A stretch of DNA of 61,142 nt from a virus. Where the stretch lies: IMG/VR virus record IMGVR_UViG_3300032116_000194, positions 1 through 61,142 of that record. The stretch is one strand, 5' to 3'. This document shows, piece by piece, positions 22,359-31,045 of this stretch; the stretch's first letter is position 1, and every line of letters begins with the position of its first letter. The notes under the pieces are model-generated. The model was given only the letters and a program-made list of their open reading frames with translations. It did not search any database and was not told where the DNA came from. The translations under genes were made by a program, and so were the position numbers.

Positions 22359-23496
22359 AAGAACTCAAATGCAGGAGGAAGCAGTTGCCTCCTGAAAACA
22401 AAACAATGGATGGGGTACCCTGTTGATATATACGGGCGGGGGGAAAACACGATGCGGCTTAATGGCTTACCAAGATTTAGGCAAGCCCAGAACATTAGTG
22501 GTCACCTCCCGCCTGCCCATTCTAAATCAATGGAAAGAGGTTATGACAGGAACTAATATAAAGTTTATGTGTATCCAATCTGCCTACAAGCATAAAGGAT
22601 ATTACGACTTAGTTATAATAGATGAGGTTCATAGATCTTTATCACCTAAATATAGGGAAGTATTTAGCGGCATAAAAGCTAAGCATTTAATGTGCTTAAC
22701 AGCCACACTTCCAGAAGAAGCAGAGTATGTAGAGTTCTTAGCTAAAACTTGTCCAGTAATTTATGAGAAGAAGCTAAAAGATGCTTTAAAGGATGAGATG
22801 GTTCCTCAGTTTGAGATATATAACTTTTCAGTACCTCTACACAAAACTATATCTGGTAAGTACAAACTCTTTGACAATAAGTTTACGCAGTCAATGATAA
22901 AACTTACTAGAGTTCTAATGGATAATCCTAAACTGAAATCAAAATACAAAAATGTTTTTGAGTTAGCTCAAGCTGCTCAGTGGGCTTCTTTTGATAAGGA
23001 GACACAAGGATTATGTAAATCTTATTGGGCTGGGATGACTATGCGAAAGCAGTTAGTTTATTCTAATCCAGCGAAGCTAAAAGCAATTCGAGATATACTA
23101 AACCACATGGGGATGAGTCGCAAGTGGATAATCTTCACTAAGTCCATTGCATTTGCTAAAAGTTTGCAAGAGTATTTAGGAGGTAACACTGCTATATACC
23201 ACTCAAAACTAAAACCAATAGAAAGAGAATTAAACTTAATAGCATTTGAACAAAATCAGTTTAATATTCTTATAGCAGTTGACGCTTTAAACGAGGGATT
23301 AAATGTCTCGCAGGTAGAAGCAGCTATTTGTGCTGCTGGCGTATCTACAGAGTTAACAAATTCCCAGCAGTTAGGGCGAATCATACGTCCTGAAAAAGGA
23401 AAAAAGCCCGTGTTTATTAATCTGTACACAGAAGGTACGGTTGAGAAAACTTGGGTAGAAAAGAAACTTAAATCAAGCGGATTAAAAAGCAGATGA
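22351..23496 (+). CDS. SF2 DNA/RNA helicase, 381 aa (TGA at 22393 as Trp)
   Basis: DEAD/DEAH-like ATPase motor. ATG 22351 with TGA 22393 as Trp gives MDKRTQMQEEAVASWKQNNG, the expected Q-motif lead-in. Walker A is YTGGGKTR (about 25-32), motif II is IIDEVH (about 91), motif III is TATLP, and the C-terminal domain ends with QQLGRIIRPEKGK (motif VI). It reaches a TGA at 23494 that overlaps the next ATG. If that TGA were Trp the protein would run 27 residues more, to TAG at 23575-23577. The same gene therefore may hold a sense and a stop TGA. Confidence 0.9.
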
Positions 23497-24647
23497 GCAA
23501 GCACGGTGTACGACCTTCCGAAACAAGCATTACTAAGTTTATCCGAAGCAACAGAGTCTTCCTTCCCCCGAACATAGGTAAACATGTCAGGGGAGCTTCT
23601 TTGGAAGACTTTTGCCCTTTTTGTTTGGCTGAACATAATAACAACACAATATTTTATAGAAAGAAAATAAGCGAGCCTCTGAGCATTCTTCTTAATACAT
23701 ACTCTTGTGATATGTGCAACGAGGAGATAGAGAAGAAATCTTCTGATAAAAACATGGAGGATATGTTTGAAGAGTTCTCTGTTAGAGCTGGAGTTAAAGC
23801 CATACAAAGAATAGACGGGGTTGTGCATGAGGCAAGTTTTCCTAATGACACTCATAAATTCTATAACCACTTAAACCCAGATAAAGAGCCTTTTAGGATT
23901 ACCCCAGACTGCTGCTTGTTTTGTCAAGTTCATCTAGGGGCAGCAAAGAACGAACAAATAGATCCACAAAAGAAGTTGTTTGTAGAGTACTTTATACCTG
24001 TTGGTATGGAGATGTATCATCTTGACGGCGGACAAGTAAAAGTCTGCAGATCTTGTGATCTAGTCATGACTTCTAAGCTAAGTGATACATACATTGCTCA
24101 CCTACTAACTTTCTCAGGTATAGATATATGCAAAAGATGTGGCGATCAATATTTTGTAAATAATAGCGAGGTAGATAGTCGCAATGCTTCTCAAACTTTT
24201 GGGAAACATATGTGCCCAGAATGTTGTTATAATAATCTACAATCAGACGATAAGCTCATGTATGAGGGGGAAAACCTAATGGTTCCTTACTCAAATATAG
24301 TTAGAGACGAGTTCCATAAAATACAAAGATTCGTAGATGTTAATTGTTCTTACTGCTCTTCTCCAGTAGCTATTGATTTAACAATGCATCCTGAGGAAGT
24401 TATAAACAAGCACACAGAAACTAACTTAAAGTTTATTTGCGACGATTGTGTCTTCAGAGAGACTGCTCCTATAAACGTCTTAGTAAAAGACGACATAATT
24501 ACTAGAATCTTTAATATAAACGATAAATTCTACATTAAGAGAGTTACTACTAAAGGCAAGTTCCTAAACTTCGATACCTCTTTAAATGCAGAAGAAGTTT
24601 TAAAGTTTTTATTAGCTGAAGAAAATGAACAACTTACACTATACTAA
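23493..24647 (+). CDS. Zinc-binding protein with many CxxC pairs, 384 aa
   Basis: Contains about eight CxxC pairs (CPFC, CDMC, CLFC, CRSC, CKRC, CPEC, CSYC, CDDC), several preceded by His or aromatic residues. Arranged as zinc-finger pairs separated by 30-60 residue linkers. Start overlaps the helicase end. With the 21696 gene it flanks the SF2 helicase, so the three may form a functional group in replication or transcription. No single family recognised. Confidence 0.75.
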   Translation: MSKHGVRPSETSITKFIRSNRVFLPPNIGKHVRGASLEDFCPFCLAEHNNNTIFYRKKISEPLSILLNTYSCDMCNEEIEKKSSDKNMEDMFEEFSVRAGVKAIQRIDGVVHEASFPNDTHKFYNHLNPDKEPFRITPDCCLFCQVHLGAAKNEQIDPQKKLFVEYFIPVGMEMYHLDGGQVKVCRSCDLVMTSKLSDTYIAHLLTFSGIDICKRCGDQYFVNNSEVDSRNASQTFGKHMCPECCYNNLQSDDKLMYEGENLMVPYSNIVRDEFHKIQRFVDVNCSYCSSPVAIDLTMHPEEVINKHTETNLKFICDDCVFRETAPINVLVKDDIITRIFNINDKFYIKRVTTKGKFLNFDTSLNAEEVLKFLLAEENEQLTLY

Positions 24648-24880
24648 TGGAGGTATTAATAGAGGAATATGAGCACCATTCTAACGCGTATAGACTTGTC
24701 ATTAAGCTCTTTACTAATGGTGAACAATTCTACTATATCTCTACTATCGACAAAAATGGCAAACTAATAACAAAGACAACGTCAAACAGAATGTCAAATA
24801 TTTGGACGTTCTTGGAATCTTTTGATACTAGAGTATCAGACTTTTACAGTGCCTATGGTAATGAAGATGAAATCCGATAA
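24647..24880 (+). CDS. Small protein, member 1 of a tandem family, 77 aa
   Basis: Beta-rich (MEVLIEEYEHHSNAYRLVIK) followed by a helical end. The general plan (about three strands, a polar loop, then a C-terminal amphipathic helix) resembles its next three neighbours, which are also short and overlapping. Function unknown. Start shares a base with the preceding stop. Confidence 0.65.
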   Translation: MEVLIEEYEHHSNAYRLVIKLFTNGEQFYYISTIDKNGKLITKTTSNRMSNIWTFLESFDTRVSDFYSAYGNEDEIR

Positions 24881-25118
24881 TCAAAATATTTTGGCTACGA
24901 TTGACTTAGAGGACACCTCCAGTAGGAGTCCTGACAAATCCAGAATGGAAGCTGTTCTAATAGTTTATAAAACAAAATCTACAAAACGCATATCTTACGG
25001 CTCCTCGGTAAGCTACAAGTATCGCAGATCTCAACACCGTATAAGAAAGAGCTTCGGTCCTTTTGTTACTTTTGTAGAGGCGTTAGAAAAAGCTTTAATA
25101 TACTGGTATGGCGCATAG
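24858..25118 (+). CDS. Small protein, member 2 of a tandem family, about 86 aa
   Basis: Likely start at ATG 24858 (MVMKMKSDNQNILATIDLED); an upstream in-frame start at 24822 would deepen the overlap. Basic middle (YKTKSTKRISYGSSVSYKYR) and C-terminal helix (FVEALEKALIYWYG), similar in plan to the flanking small genes. Confidence 0.6.
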   Translation, partial: VMKMKSDNQNILATIDLEDTSSRSPDKSRMEAVLIVYKTKSTKRISYGSSVSYKYRRSQHRIRKSFGPFVTFVEALEKALIYWYGA

Positions 25119-25413
25119 AATCATTCAAATGTACTACGAGACTACTCATGGGTTTTTAAATCTTTATATAGAGCTAAATAGTTACACTGAAGAGGACAAA
25201 ATAAAATCTAAATTTAAAGCTTCTATTGTCGTAAGAAATGACGAGAGAGTTGCCGAAGAAATTACTGTTAACCAAACTACTTGGAATTCTTCCTTTATGT
25301 CTACTCTAGATGAAGGCATTCAACTTGCTTTTAAAGAAGGTGCAATAAAGCTACTCTTCTATAAAGAGCTAGAAGACTCTAACTACATTAACAGTCTTTT
25401 TTATGAAAAATAA
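25108..25413 (+). CDS. Small protein, member 3 of a tandem family, 101 aa
   Basis: MAHRIIQMYYETTHGFLNLY then KFKASIVVRNDERVAEEITV and a C-terminal helix (LDEGIQLAFKEGAIKLLFY). Overlaps both neighbours by about 10 nt. Comparable residues with member 4 (Y..hGFLnLyIelnsy against FYLqIysy) hint at divergence from one ancestor. Confidence 0.65.
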   Translation: MAHRIIQMYYETTHGFLNLYIELNSYTEEDKIKSKFKASIVVRNDERVAEEITVNQTTWNSSFMSTLDEGIQLAFKEGAIKLLFYKELEDSNYINSLFYEK

Positions 25414-25927
25414 AATGAGATTGCTTCACACGGAGGAATACGACGATTTCTATCTTCAAATATATTCCTATAAAGGTTTAGGCGCTCCAGAAGTGTTTAC
25501 CTTTCACATAAGCTTCCAAAAGAGTAAGGGCAGAAGATTTATTCTACTCACATCTCTAAGATATAAATATGTAACTGATACCGTTGAACATGGTATTTAT
25601 TTCTTTAAACAAATAGTGTCCTTCTTTGTCTCTTCAGAATTTAAGTCTATAGGCAAGTATGGTCACTTCGAATACGATGACTTTCATTTAAAATATATAA
25701 ATGTTGCTATTAACTTCAAATACTGTGAGTGCCTTAGATTCGATGAAGTTTCCAATAAGGTGTTTAGTGGAGATGTATCTTATCTATACAAGCCAGAGGA
25801 ACTACCCTCAAGAAGTTCCAGAGCAAGATCTGAGTTTACTCAAAAAAATGGACCTAATTCAGATAGACGCTACAAACAAGATCCAGTTGTCCAATACTGG
25901 GCAAGCGTTTCTTTTGAACTACCTTAA
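25403..25927 (+). CDS. Member 4 of a tandem family, up to 174 aa
   Basis: The first 100 residues (MKNKMRLLHTEEYDDFYLQI ...) follow the plan of member 3. The C-terminal 50 residues overlap the next gene out of frame and are Ser/Arg-rich, so they may not be under separate selection. No family recognised. Confidence 0.6.
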   Translation: MKNKMRLLHTEEYDDFYLQIYSYKGLGAPEVFTFHISFQKSKGRRFILLTSLRYKYVTDTVEHGIYFFKQIVSFFVSSEFKSIGKYGHFEYDDFHLKYINVAINFKYCECLRFDEVSNKVFSGDVSYLYKPEELPSRSSRARSEFTQKNGPNSDRRYKQDPVVQYWASVSFELP

Positions 25928-26264
25928 AGAAGATTTCGATTCAGACCTAAAGTATACCTCTGGGTTTGAGAAATTCTGGAAAACTTTTCCTGCTTCAGAT
26001 AAGTGGGATAGGTTTCAAGAAAGTAGAAAGCTAAGGGTGAATAAGAAAGAGACGTTTGTCCAGTATCTAAAAGCTTTAAATAATGTAACTGAAGAGTATC
26101 TACAAAAATCAATAGAGACAGAGATTGCTAATAAGAAAGCTTCGTCTCCACTAGAGAATCCTTTTAAGTATATGAAGGCTTCTTATAACTGGCTAGCTAA
26201 CGAAGAGTACAACAATGTTTCTTTTGAACAACAAAAAATAGTTTCAGACGACGACTTATTATAA
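25773..26264 (+). CDS. Probable replication accessory or helicase-loader protein, 163 aa
   Basis: Start ATG 25773 (MYLIYTSQRNYPQEVPEQDL). An N-terminal winged-helix-like part precedes FEKFWKTFPASDKWDRFQES and an ordered helical end (SPLENPFKYMKASYNWLA). This resembles C-terminal regions of phage replication-initiation or loader proteins. It sits directly before the DnaB-like helicase, as a loader usually does. Family call tentative. Confidence 0.6.
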   Translation: MYLIYTSQRNYPQEVPEQDLSLLKKMDLIQIDATNKIQLSNTGQAFLLNYLKEDFDSDLKYTSGFEKFWKTFPASDKWDRFQESRKLRVNKKETFVQYLKALNNVTEEYLQKSIETEIANKKASSPLENPFKYMKASYNWLANEEYNNVSFEQQKIVSDDDLL

Positions 26265-27241
26265 TGGAATATAGACACATATCCTATGGGGTTGATTCGG
26301 CCCTTAACTATATAGACAAGAGGAGAAAGGGCGAAATTGTGTCGCTTAAAACTTCCTTTAAAAAACTAAACAAAGCTCTAATGGCGGGCATTGACTGGGG
26401 TAGAATAATGACTATTGCAGGTCAGTCAGGAGCAGGTAAATCTACTATACTAGAACAATTTAAAAAAGATTTCTTAGACCTTAACGAAACTAAATTTGAG
26501 ATTTTATCGTTTGACTTTGAGATGTTAGTAGAGGATCAGATAGCTAGGTATCTAGCGTCTGTAAGAAACAAAACTCTTAAAGATATTTATTCAGCAAATA
26601 CTCCTTTAGAAGATATAGAGTATGAAGCTATCAAGAATGTACTTGACGAAAGAAAGAAATCTCCTATATTCTATGTAGATAATGCTGGTACTTCTGAGCA
26701 GATACAAAAAACTATTCTTACCTTTGCGCAAGAGAGAGATTTATTAAACAAAAACTATGGTTTGGTTGTTACTATTGACCACGTTCTATTGACTAAAGGA
26801 AAGACGGGAGAACAAGAGAAAGCAACAGTAGACTCTCTAATGGAGATGTTGAATGATGTGAAGAAATACTTTGCGCATATTGGCCTTAAATGTTTGATCA
26901 TTTGTCTAGGTCAGTTAAATAGAGAGATTGAAAAAATGGATAGGGTAGACAACCCTTTGTATCACTTCCCAAATAGAAATGATATCTTTGCTGCCTCATC
27001 AATATATCACACATCAGATTACGTTATAATAACACATAGACCATCAACCGTATCTGGAATAAAAGAAGGTTACGGTCCCCCAAGAAAAAACCACCCCAAA
27101 GGATTACCACTAAAGTATCCGGGGGATGAAACAAGAGACATGATTTACTGGCATATTATTAAGGAAAGATTTGGTAAGCCGGGGATTATAGCATTAGCCG
27201 AAGACTTTAAATTTTCTAAACTAGAAGAAGTAGAACTATAA
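26264..27241 (+). CDS. DnaB-like replicative helicase, 325 aa
   Basis: RecA-fold helicase of the DnaB/gp4 superfamily. Walker A is IAGQSGAGKST (about 47-57), a Walker B-like strand is LVVTIDHV, and CLIICLGQLNREIEKM with YVIITHRP near the C-terminus fit helicase motifs 3-4. The N-terminal primase-interaction domain of bacterial DnaB is missing, so this is the short phage form. It overlaps the upstream accessory gene and the downstream Sak4-like gene by one base. No sense TGA. Confidence 0.85.
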   Translation: MEYRHISYGVDSALNYIDKRRKGEIVSLKTSFKKLNKALMAGIDWGRIMTIAGQSGAGKSTILEQFKKDFLDLNETKFEILSFDFEMLVEDQIARYLASVRNKTLKDIYSANTPLEDIEYEAIKNVLDERKKSPIFYVDNAGTSEQIQKTILTFAQERDLLNKNYGLVVTIDHVLLTKGKTGEQEKATVDSLMEMLNDVKKYFAHIGLKCLIICLGQLNREIEKMDRVDNPLYHFPNRNDIFAASSIYHTSDYVIITHRPSTVSGIKEGYGPPRKNHPKGLPLKYPGDETRDMIYWHIIKERFGKPGIIALAEDFKFSKLEEVEL

Positions 27242-28773
27242 TGAACTTAGTACAAATCTCCGGAATGCCTGCTACCGGAAAAACAACAGGCGCTAGATTC
27301 TTAGACCCTAAGAAAACTTATTACATAGATGCAGACGGTAAGGGACTATCTTGGAAAGGATGAAAGTCAGATTATAATTCTGAGAATAAGAATTATGCTA
27401 AGACAACAGATATACCAACTATCTACAAACTTATCAAAACAATTTCAGAGAGCAAGCCAGATATTAACTGTATTGTTATAGATACTATTAACGCCATTAT
27501 GACCACCGAAGAAATGGAGATCTTAGAGAATCCATCTAGAGATCAGTGGAAGGATCAATAGCTAGGTCCTGTACCTGTCTAATTGCTGGAAACTCCTTAG
27601 AGTTTATTATACTACAAAGCAGCTTTGAAATATAGGCAAACTTGAATGTTAAAAAATAATAAAATTGGACAATCAGCAGCGAAGCTCCGAACAGGAGAAC
27701 GTTCAGAGATCATCCCTCCGAAGGGGAGTAGGGAAATTATTTATTCCCGAAATGGCAGGACTTCGTAAATGTGTATATTGTTTAATAGACAGTTCTAATA
27801 ATAGGATTAGATATATTGGTAAAACAGAATGCGCGTTATCAAAAAGATTAAGAGAGCATTTGCAAGACTCTAGAAGACATAATACTAAAGTCAGTAGGTG
27901 AGTGCACAATAGAATAGATAACGGATATGATATAATAATGCGCCCATTAATATGCGATGTAGATTTAAATGTGTGAGAAAAAAGATTTATAAAAATCTTT
28001 AAACATAAGAACTTTAAACTATTAAATATGACTGATGGGGGAGGCGGTGTTTTAGGCACAAAGCAAACTGAGGAAACAAAGATTAAAAAGTCTTTAGCTC
28101 TTTCGGGTAAAAAGAAAAGCCCAGAACACATAGACAAAATGAGAAAAGCTTTTTCAAAAACAGCATTTGTTTACAACGCTGTAAATGGTAAGTTTGTAGG
28201 GGAGTATAGCTCATTTAAGCAAGCCAGCAAAGATTTGATAGTTAATCATACAGGACTACTTCTTTCCGCTAAATACGGAAGACATGTAAAAAACTACAGA
28301 GCTTTTTATACATATCAAGGAAATGTAATTCCAGTAAAACCAAAATACTATAAGAAAACATCTATTGAGAAATATATAAACGAAGAAGATATGATCCAAG
28401 CCCCGTAGAAATATGGGGGTTCTTGTTAGCGACCTCAGTGTGGAATCTTTACAAAATGATGCGCGAAATTAAGCGAGACGATCTTGTCGTATTCGTTATG
28501 GCGCACTGTGAACCATACGATGTCAATGGCATCACGCATTACCGAACAATGACAAACGGTAAGAAGCTTTCTAAAATTAATCTAAATGCTTTTCTAGCAT
28601 ACAATCTATATACTAAAGTAACTAAAACCCCTGATAATAAATTTACCTACGATCTAATAACACAGTCTGATGGGACAACTGAGGCGAGAAGTGTTATGGG
28701 TGTTTTTGATCCTAAGATTGAGAACAACCTTGAGGTAATAAGAAAATCAGTCCTTGAGGCTGAAATTGGTTAA
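27241..28773 (+). CDS. Sak4-like RecA-fold ATPase, split by an intron (exons 27241-27555 and 28426-28773), 220 aa
   Basis: Exon 1 gives MNLVQISGMPATGKTTGARF (Walker A GMPATGKT) and a Walker B-like strand CIVIDTINAI, ending RDQWKD. Exon 2 continues LATSVWNLYKMMREI and VVFVMAHCEPY. The join D-L-A-T restores the family sequence typical of AAA_24/Sak4 single-strand annealing ATPases. TGA at 27361 is read as Trp (SWKGW-KSD). It lies between DnaB-like helicase and SSB, the usual place for a recombination ATPase. Confidence 0.85.
27556..28425 (+). other. Group I self-splicing intron
   Basis: Exon end AGGAT (27551-27555) pairs with intron GTCCT (27566-27570), placing the U-G wobble of P1 at the splice site. 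Intron GCTAG (27561-27565) pairs with the first exon 2 bases TTAGC (28426-28430) as P10. The intron ends in G. The core (27581-27750) holds short hairpins such as AAACTC-ctta-GAGTTT, CTCC-gaaca-GGAG and CCC-tccgaa-GGG. A homing endonuclease gene occupies the 3' part. Removing 870 nt fuses the exons in frame. Confidence 0.9.
27752..28408 (+). CDS. GIY-YIG homing endonuclease in the intron, 218 aa (TGA at 27899 and 27974 as Trp)
   Basis: The GIY-YIG catalytic module covers residues 1-90: KCVYCLID (GIY equivalent), RYIGKT (YIG), with the catalytic Arg in KRLREHL. A NUMOD3-like segment (EETKIKKSLALSGKKKSPEH) and a NUMOD1-like C-terminus (VYNAVNGKFVGEYSSFKQAS) provide DNA-binding modules. Two TGA codons (SRW-VHN and NVW-EKR) must be Trp, so the mobile element is adapted to the recoded genome. 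It would cut intronless alleles of the ATPase gene. Confidence 0.9.
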
Positions 28774-28792
28774 CTAAAACAATATAATCACT

Positions 28793-29371
28793 ATGTATCA
28801 AGCAACTATGTTCAAAGAAGAGTCTTACTCTGGTGGAGGCTCCAAAATCCCCGTAGGAATTCACACGGGAAATATCGTGTTTAACGGTCTATCCACTGAC
28901 TCTACATGAACTGATATAAACTTTTCGGAAGTAGCCACCGGAAAGGTAATTCATAAACGTCTCTTTGTACCAACTGGAGGTAATCCAAAAGAGGGAGAAA
29001 GCATTCAGGATGCGTACAACAGGGAAGTAACTAAAAACCTCAAGCATATTGTGCACATAATGACTGCACTGCTTGGAGATGAGGCTGTTGCCTCTTTCAG
29101 CGCAGAAGACTATAAGACCTTTGTTGCTAATGCCGCATCACTGCTTAATGAGCAAAAGGGTACCGCAGTAAACCTCAAAGTCGTTCCTGATTATAAGGAA
29201 AAGATGTATCCAGAGCTCCCCTCATATGGTAATTATGTGGAGAAAGCAGGAGGAGTATCTCGTCTTTCCTTTTCCAAGAAAGAATTGGAGGCAATCAGCG
29301 AAATGTCAGCAAATCGCGCTAAGAAAGATGACGGAGCAATGTCGCAAGAAGACGTAGACTCTCTCATTTAA
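28793..29371 (+). CDS. Phage single-stranded DNA-binding protein, 192 aa (TGA at 28907 as Trp)
   Basis: SSB-like protein: HTGNIVFNGLSTDST, then Trp from TGA, then TDINFSEVATGKVIHKRLFV follow the phage SSB/gp2.5-type beta pattern. The C-terminus is acidic (SQEDVDSLI), as expected for partner binding. Glycine-rich N-terminus (YSGGGSKIPVG). Placed between recombinase and primase genes. Without recoding the protein would lose its first 40 residues. Confidence 0.8.
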
Positions 29372-29377
29372 TGATTA

Positions 29378-29408
29378 GGGCGATAGGAGAAATCTTATCG
29401 CCCTTTTC
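29378..29408 (+). terminator. Intrinsic terminator
   Basis: GGGCGATA (29378-29385)/TATCGCCC (29396-29403) followed by TTTTC. Confidence 0.8.
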
Positions 29409-29455
29409 TATTTTACCTGGTGGGTAAAGAGTGGTTCGATTCCGCTCATAAAAGC

Positions 29456-29722
29456 ATGAAGACTTTATCTGAATTCATTAACGGTGATCCAAAGAAGCTC
29501 GAAGAACTTCTGAAGGTCAACCCCACTATTGGGGATTCCATTATAATAGGAACCTTTAGCTGTACTTTTATAGACAGCTTAGGAGAGACTATAAAACTAA
29601 CTAAACACTGGTTTATGTTCACTCGCTACTTCCACTTAAATATGGAGTCTCAGGCAGAGTGTTTTGTTATAGACAAATATAAGGCTGAAAAAATAATAAA
29701 AATAAGAGTACATAAAAAATGA
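29456..29722 (+). CDS. Hypothetical protein, 88 aa
   Basis: ATG 29456 follows a T-arm-like hairpin (29430-29450). Product MKTLSEFINGDPKKLEELLK..., with a beta-rich middle (SIIIGTFSCTFIDSL), unrecognised. It meets TGA 29720, which overlaps the primase ATG; read as Trp the frame would continue 13 residues to TAA 29761. Either end is possible. Confidence 0.65.
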   Translation: MKTLSEFINGDPKKLEELLKVNPTIGDSIIIGTFSCTFIDSLGETIKLTKHWFMFTRYFHLNMESQAECFVIDKYKAEKIIKIRVHKK

Positions 29723-30687
29723 AGGCAATCTACTACACTGCTGATTGAAAAACCTCAGTAAATCAAGAGGCAGCGTTTGAATACTACATGGGGCAAAAGA
29801 TAGTTCTTGGCAAACTATACAAATCCCCATTACGAGAGGACAAGAATCCAACAGCAGCATTCTTCTATTCAGAGAGAGAAACACTCTACTTTAATGATTT
29901 TGGTATAGCGAAGATGTACTCCGTTATAGACTTTGTTAAAGCCAAATTCAATTTAAATTACGAGCAAGCTCTATCTAAAATGATAGCTGATATACCGTTA
30001 ATGAAAGACGGTGCAGTAGAGATTCGTCCTAAAGAAGACGTACAGTATTCGTTCACTTCTTCACCTTTAGAAGAGGGAATGTATTACTGAAACAAATACA
30101 AGATACCCAAAAACATCGTAGCTAAATATAGTTTCTTTGTTAAGAATATCTATAGAAATGAAGAGTATTGGGCACGTTCAACTAAGGGCAATCCAATTTT
30201 TGCTTACAAGTTTCCATCAGGAAATATCAAAATCTATCGCCCTTTAAGTGGGGACAAGTCCAAGAAGTGGGGAGGGAATGCTAATACTAAAGACATAGGG
30301 GGACTATTCCAACTTCCACAGAAGGGAACAGTTCTTTTTATAACATCTTCTATCAAGGACATAATGGTCTTAAGACAACATGGGTTTAACGCTGTTTGCT
30401 TTAACGGAGAAGGATATGGGACCTCTGATAAAAGTTATTCAGAAATAAAGCCTTTCATCGTTGGCCTTAAGAAAAGATTTAAGCATATAATAATTTTTTT
30501 AGACAGTGACTCTGCGGGTATTGATTACTCTATGAAACTGTCATATAGAATAAAATGTAAATGAGTTTCTCTCCCCAGAGAAAAGGACATCTCCGACTTT
30601 CAAAAAAAGTTTGGCGTAAACAAGACTTTCAAACAGATCAAGAAATTGATCAAAAAAACACTCCAGTATGATAATCTCCCATTTTAA
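29719..30687 (+). CDS. DnaG-like primase, 322 aa (TGA at 29746, 30088 and 30562 as Trp)
   Basis: The N-terminal part matches the DnaG core without the zinc ribbon: KSPLREDKNPTAAFF and LYFNDFG. The TOPRIM part contains GTVLFITSSIKDIMVL (usual EGxxD region, here with Ser in place of the Glu) and IIIFLDSDSAG (DxD). Three TGA codons read as Trp join four pieces into one protein. The missing TOPRIM Glu is odd and might mean an altered active site. Lies next to SSB and downstream of the DnaB-like helicase. Confidence 0.85.
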
Positions 30688-31045
30688 GCGTCTAGAATTG
30701 ATCTTATTGATCTCTTTCACCTTGATGCTTTCTTCGGTAGCTGCGTCCATCGTAGTAATGTACGATTTCTTTGAGAAAACTTCGGACAAACTCGATGTGC
30801 TCGTACAGGACGCCGTCCTTGATAATACCTACTACGATGTGCATCTATGGGAGTACAGCGATGGATCTCCCTATCTATACCAGATCCCTACCGATCAACC
30901 AACTGAAGAGTCGGGTATAAAAGAATTCAAACACAGATGCGATTTTGATTGCGAAGAAGAGTGCCCGGATTCTGTTAGGGTTGTTCTTATGCGTACCGTG
31001 TTCAATCGCTCAGAAATCCTAAAAGACACCATGATATATCAATGA
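30668..31045 (+). CDS. Membrane-anchored small protein, 125 aa
   Basis: The N-terminal helix (LELILLISFTLMLSSVAASIVVM) is followed by an extracytoplasmic-type acidic domain with Cys residues (CDFDCEEECPDS). Overlaps the primase end by 20 nt and ends ATGA at the UDG start. If its TGA were read as Trp it would add about 7 residues before TAG. Function unknown. Confidence 0.65.
   Translation: MIISHFKRLELILLISFTLMLSSVAASIVVMYDFFEKTSDKLDVLVQDAVLDNTYYDVHLWEYSDGSPYLYQIPTDQPTEESGIKEFKHRCDFDCEEECPDSVRVVLMRTVFNRSEILKDTMIYQ

Noticed and set aside
27241-28773. Sak4-like ATPase as a pseudogene
   Set aside because: The TAG soon after 27555 lies in the group I intron; P1 and P10 pairings and the in-frame exon join explain the interruption.
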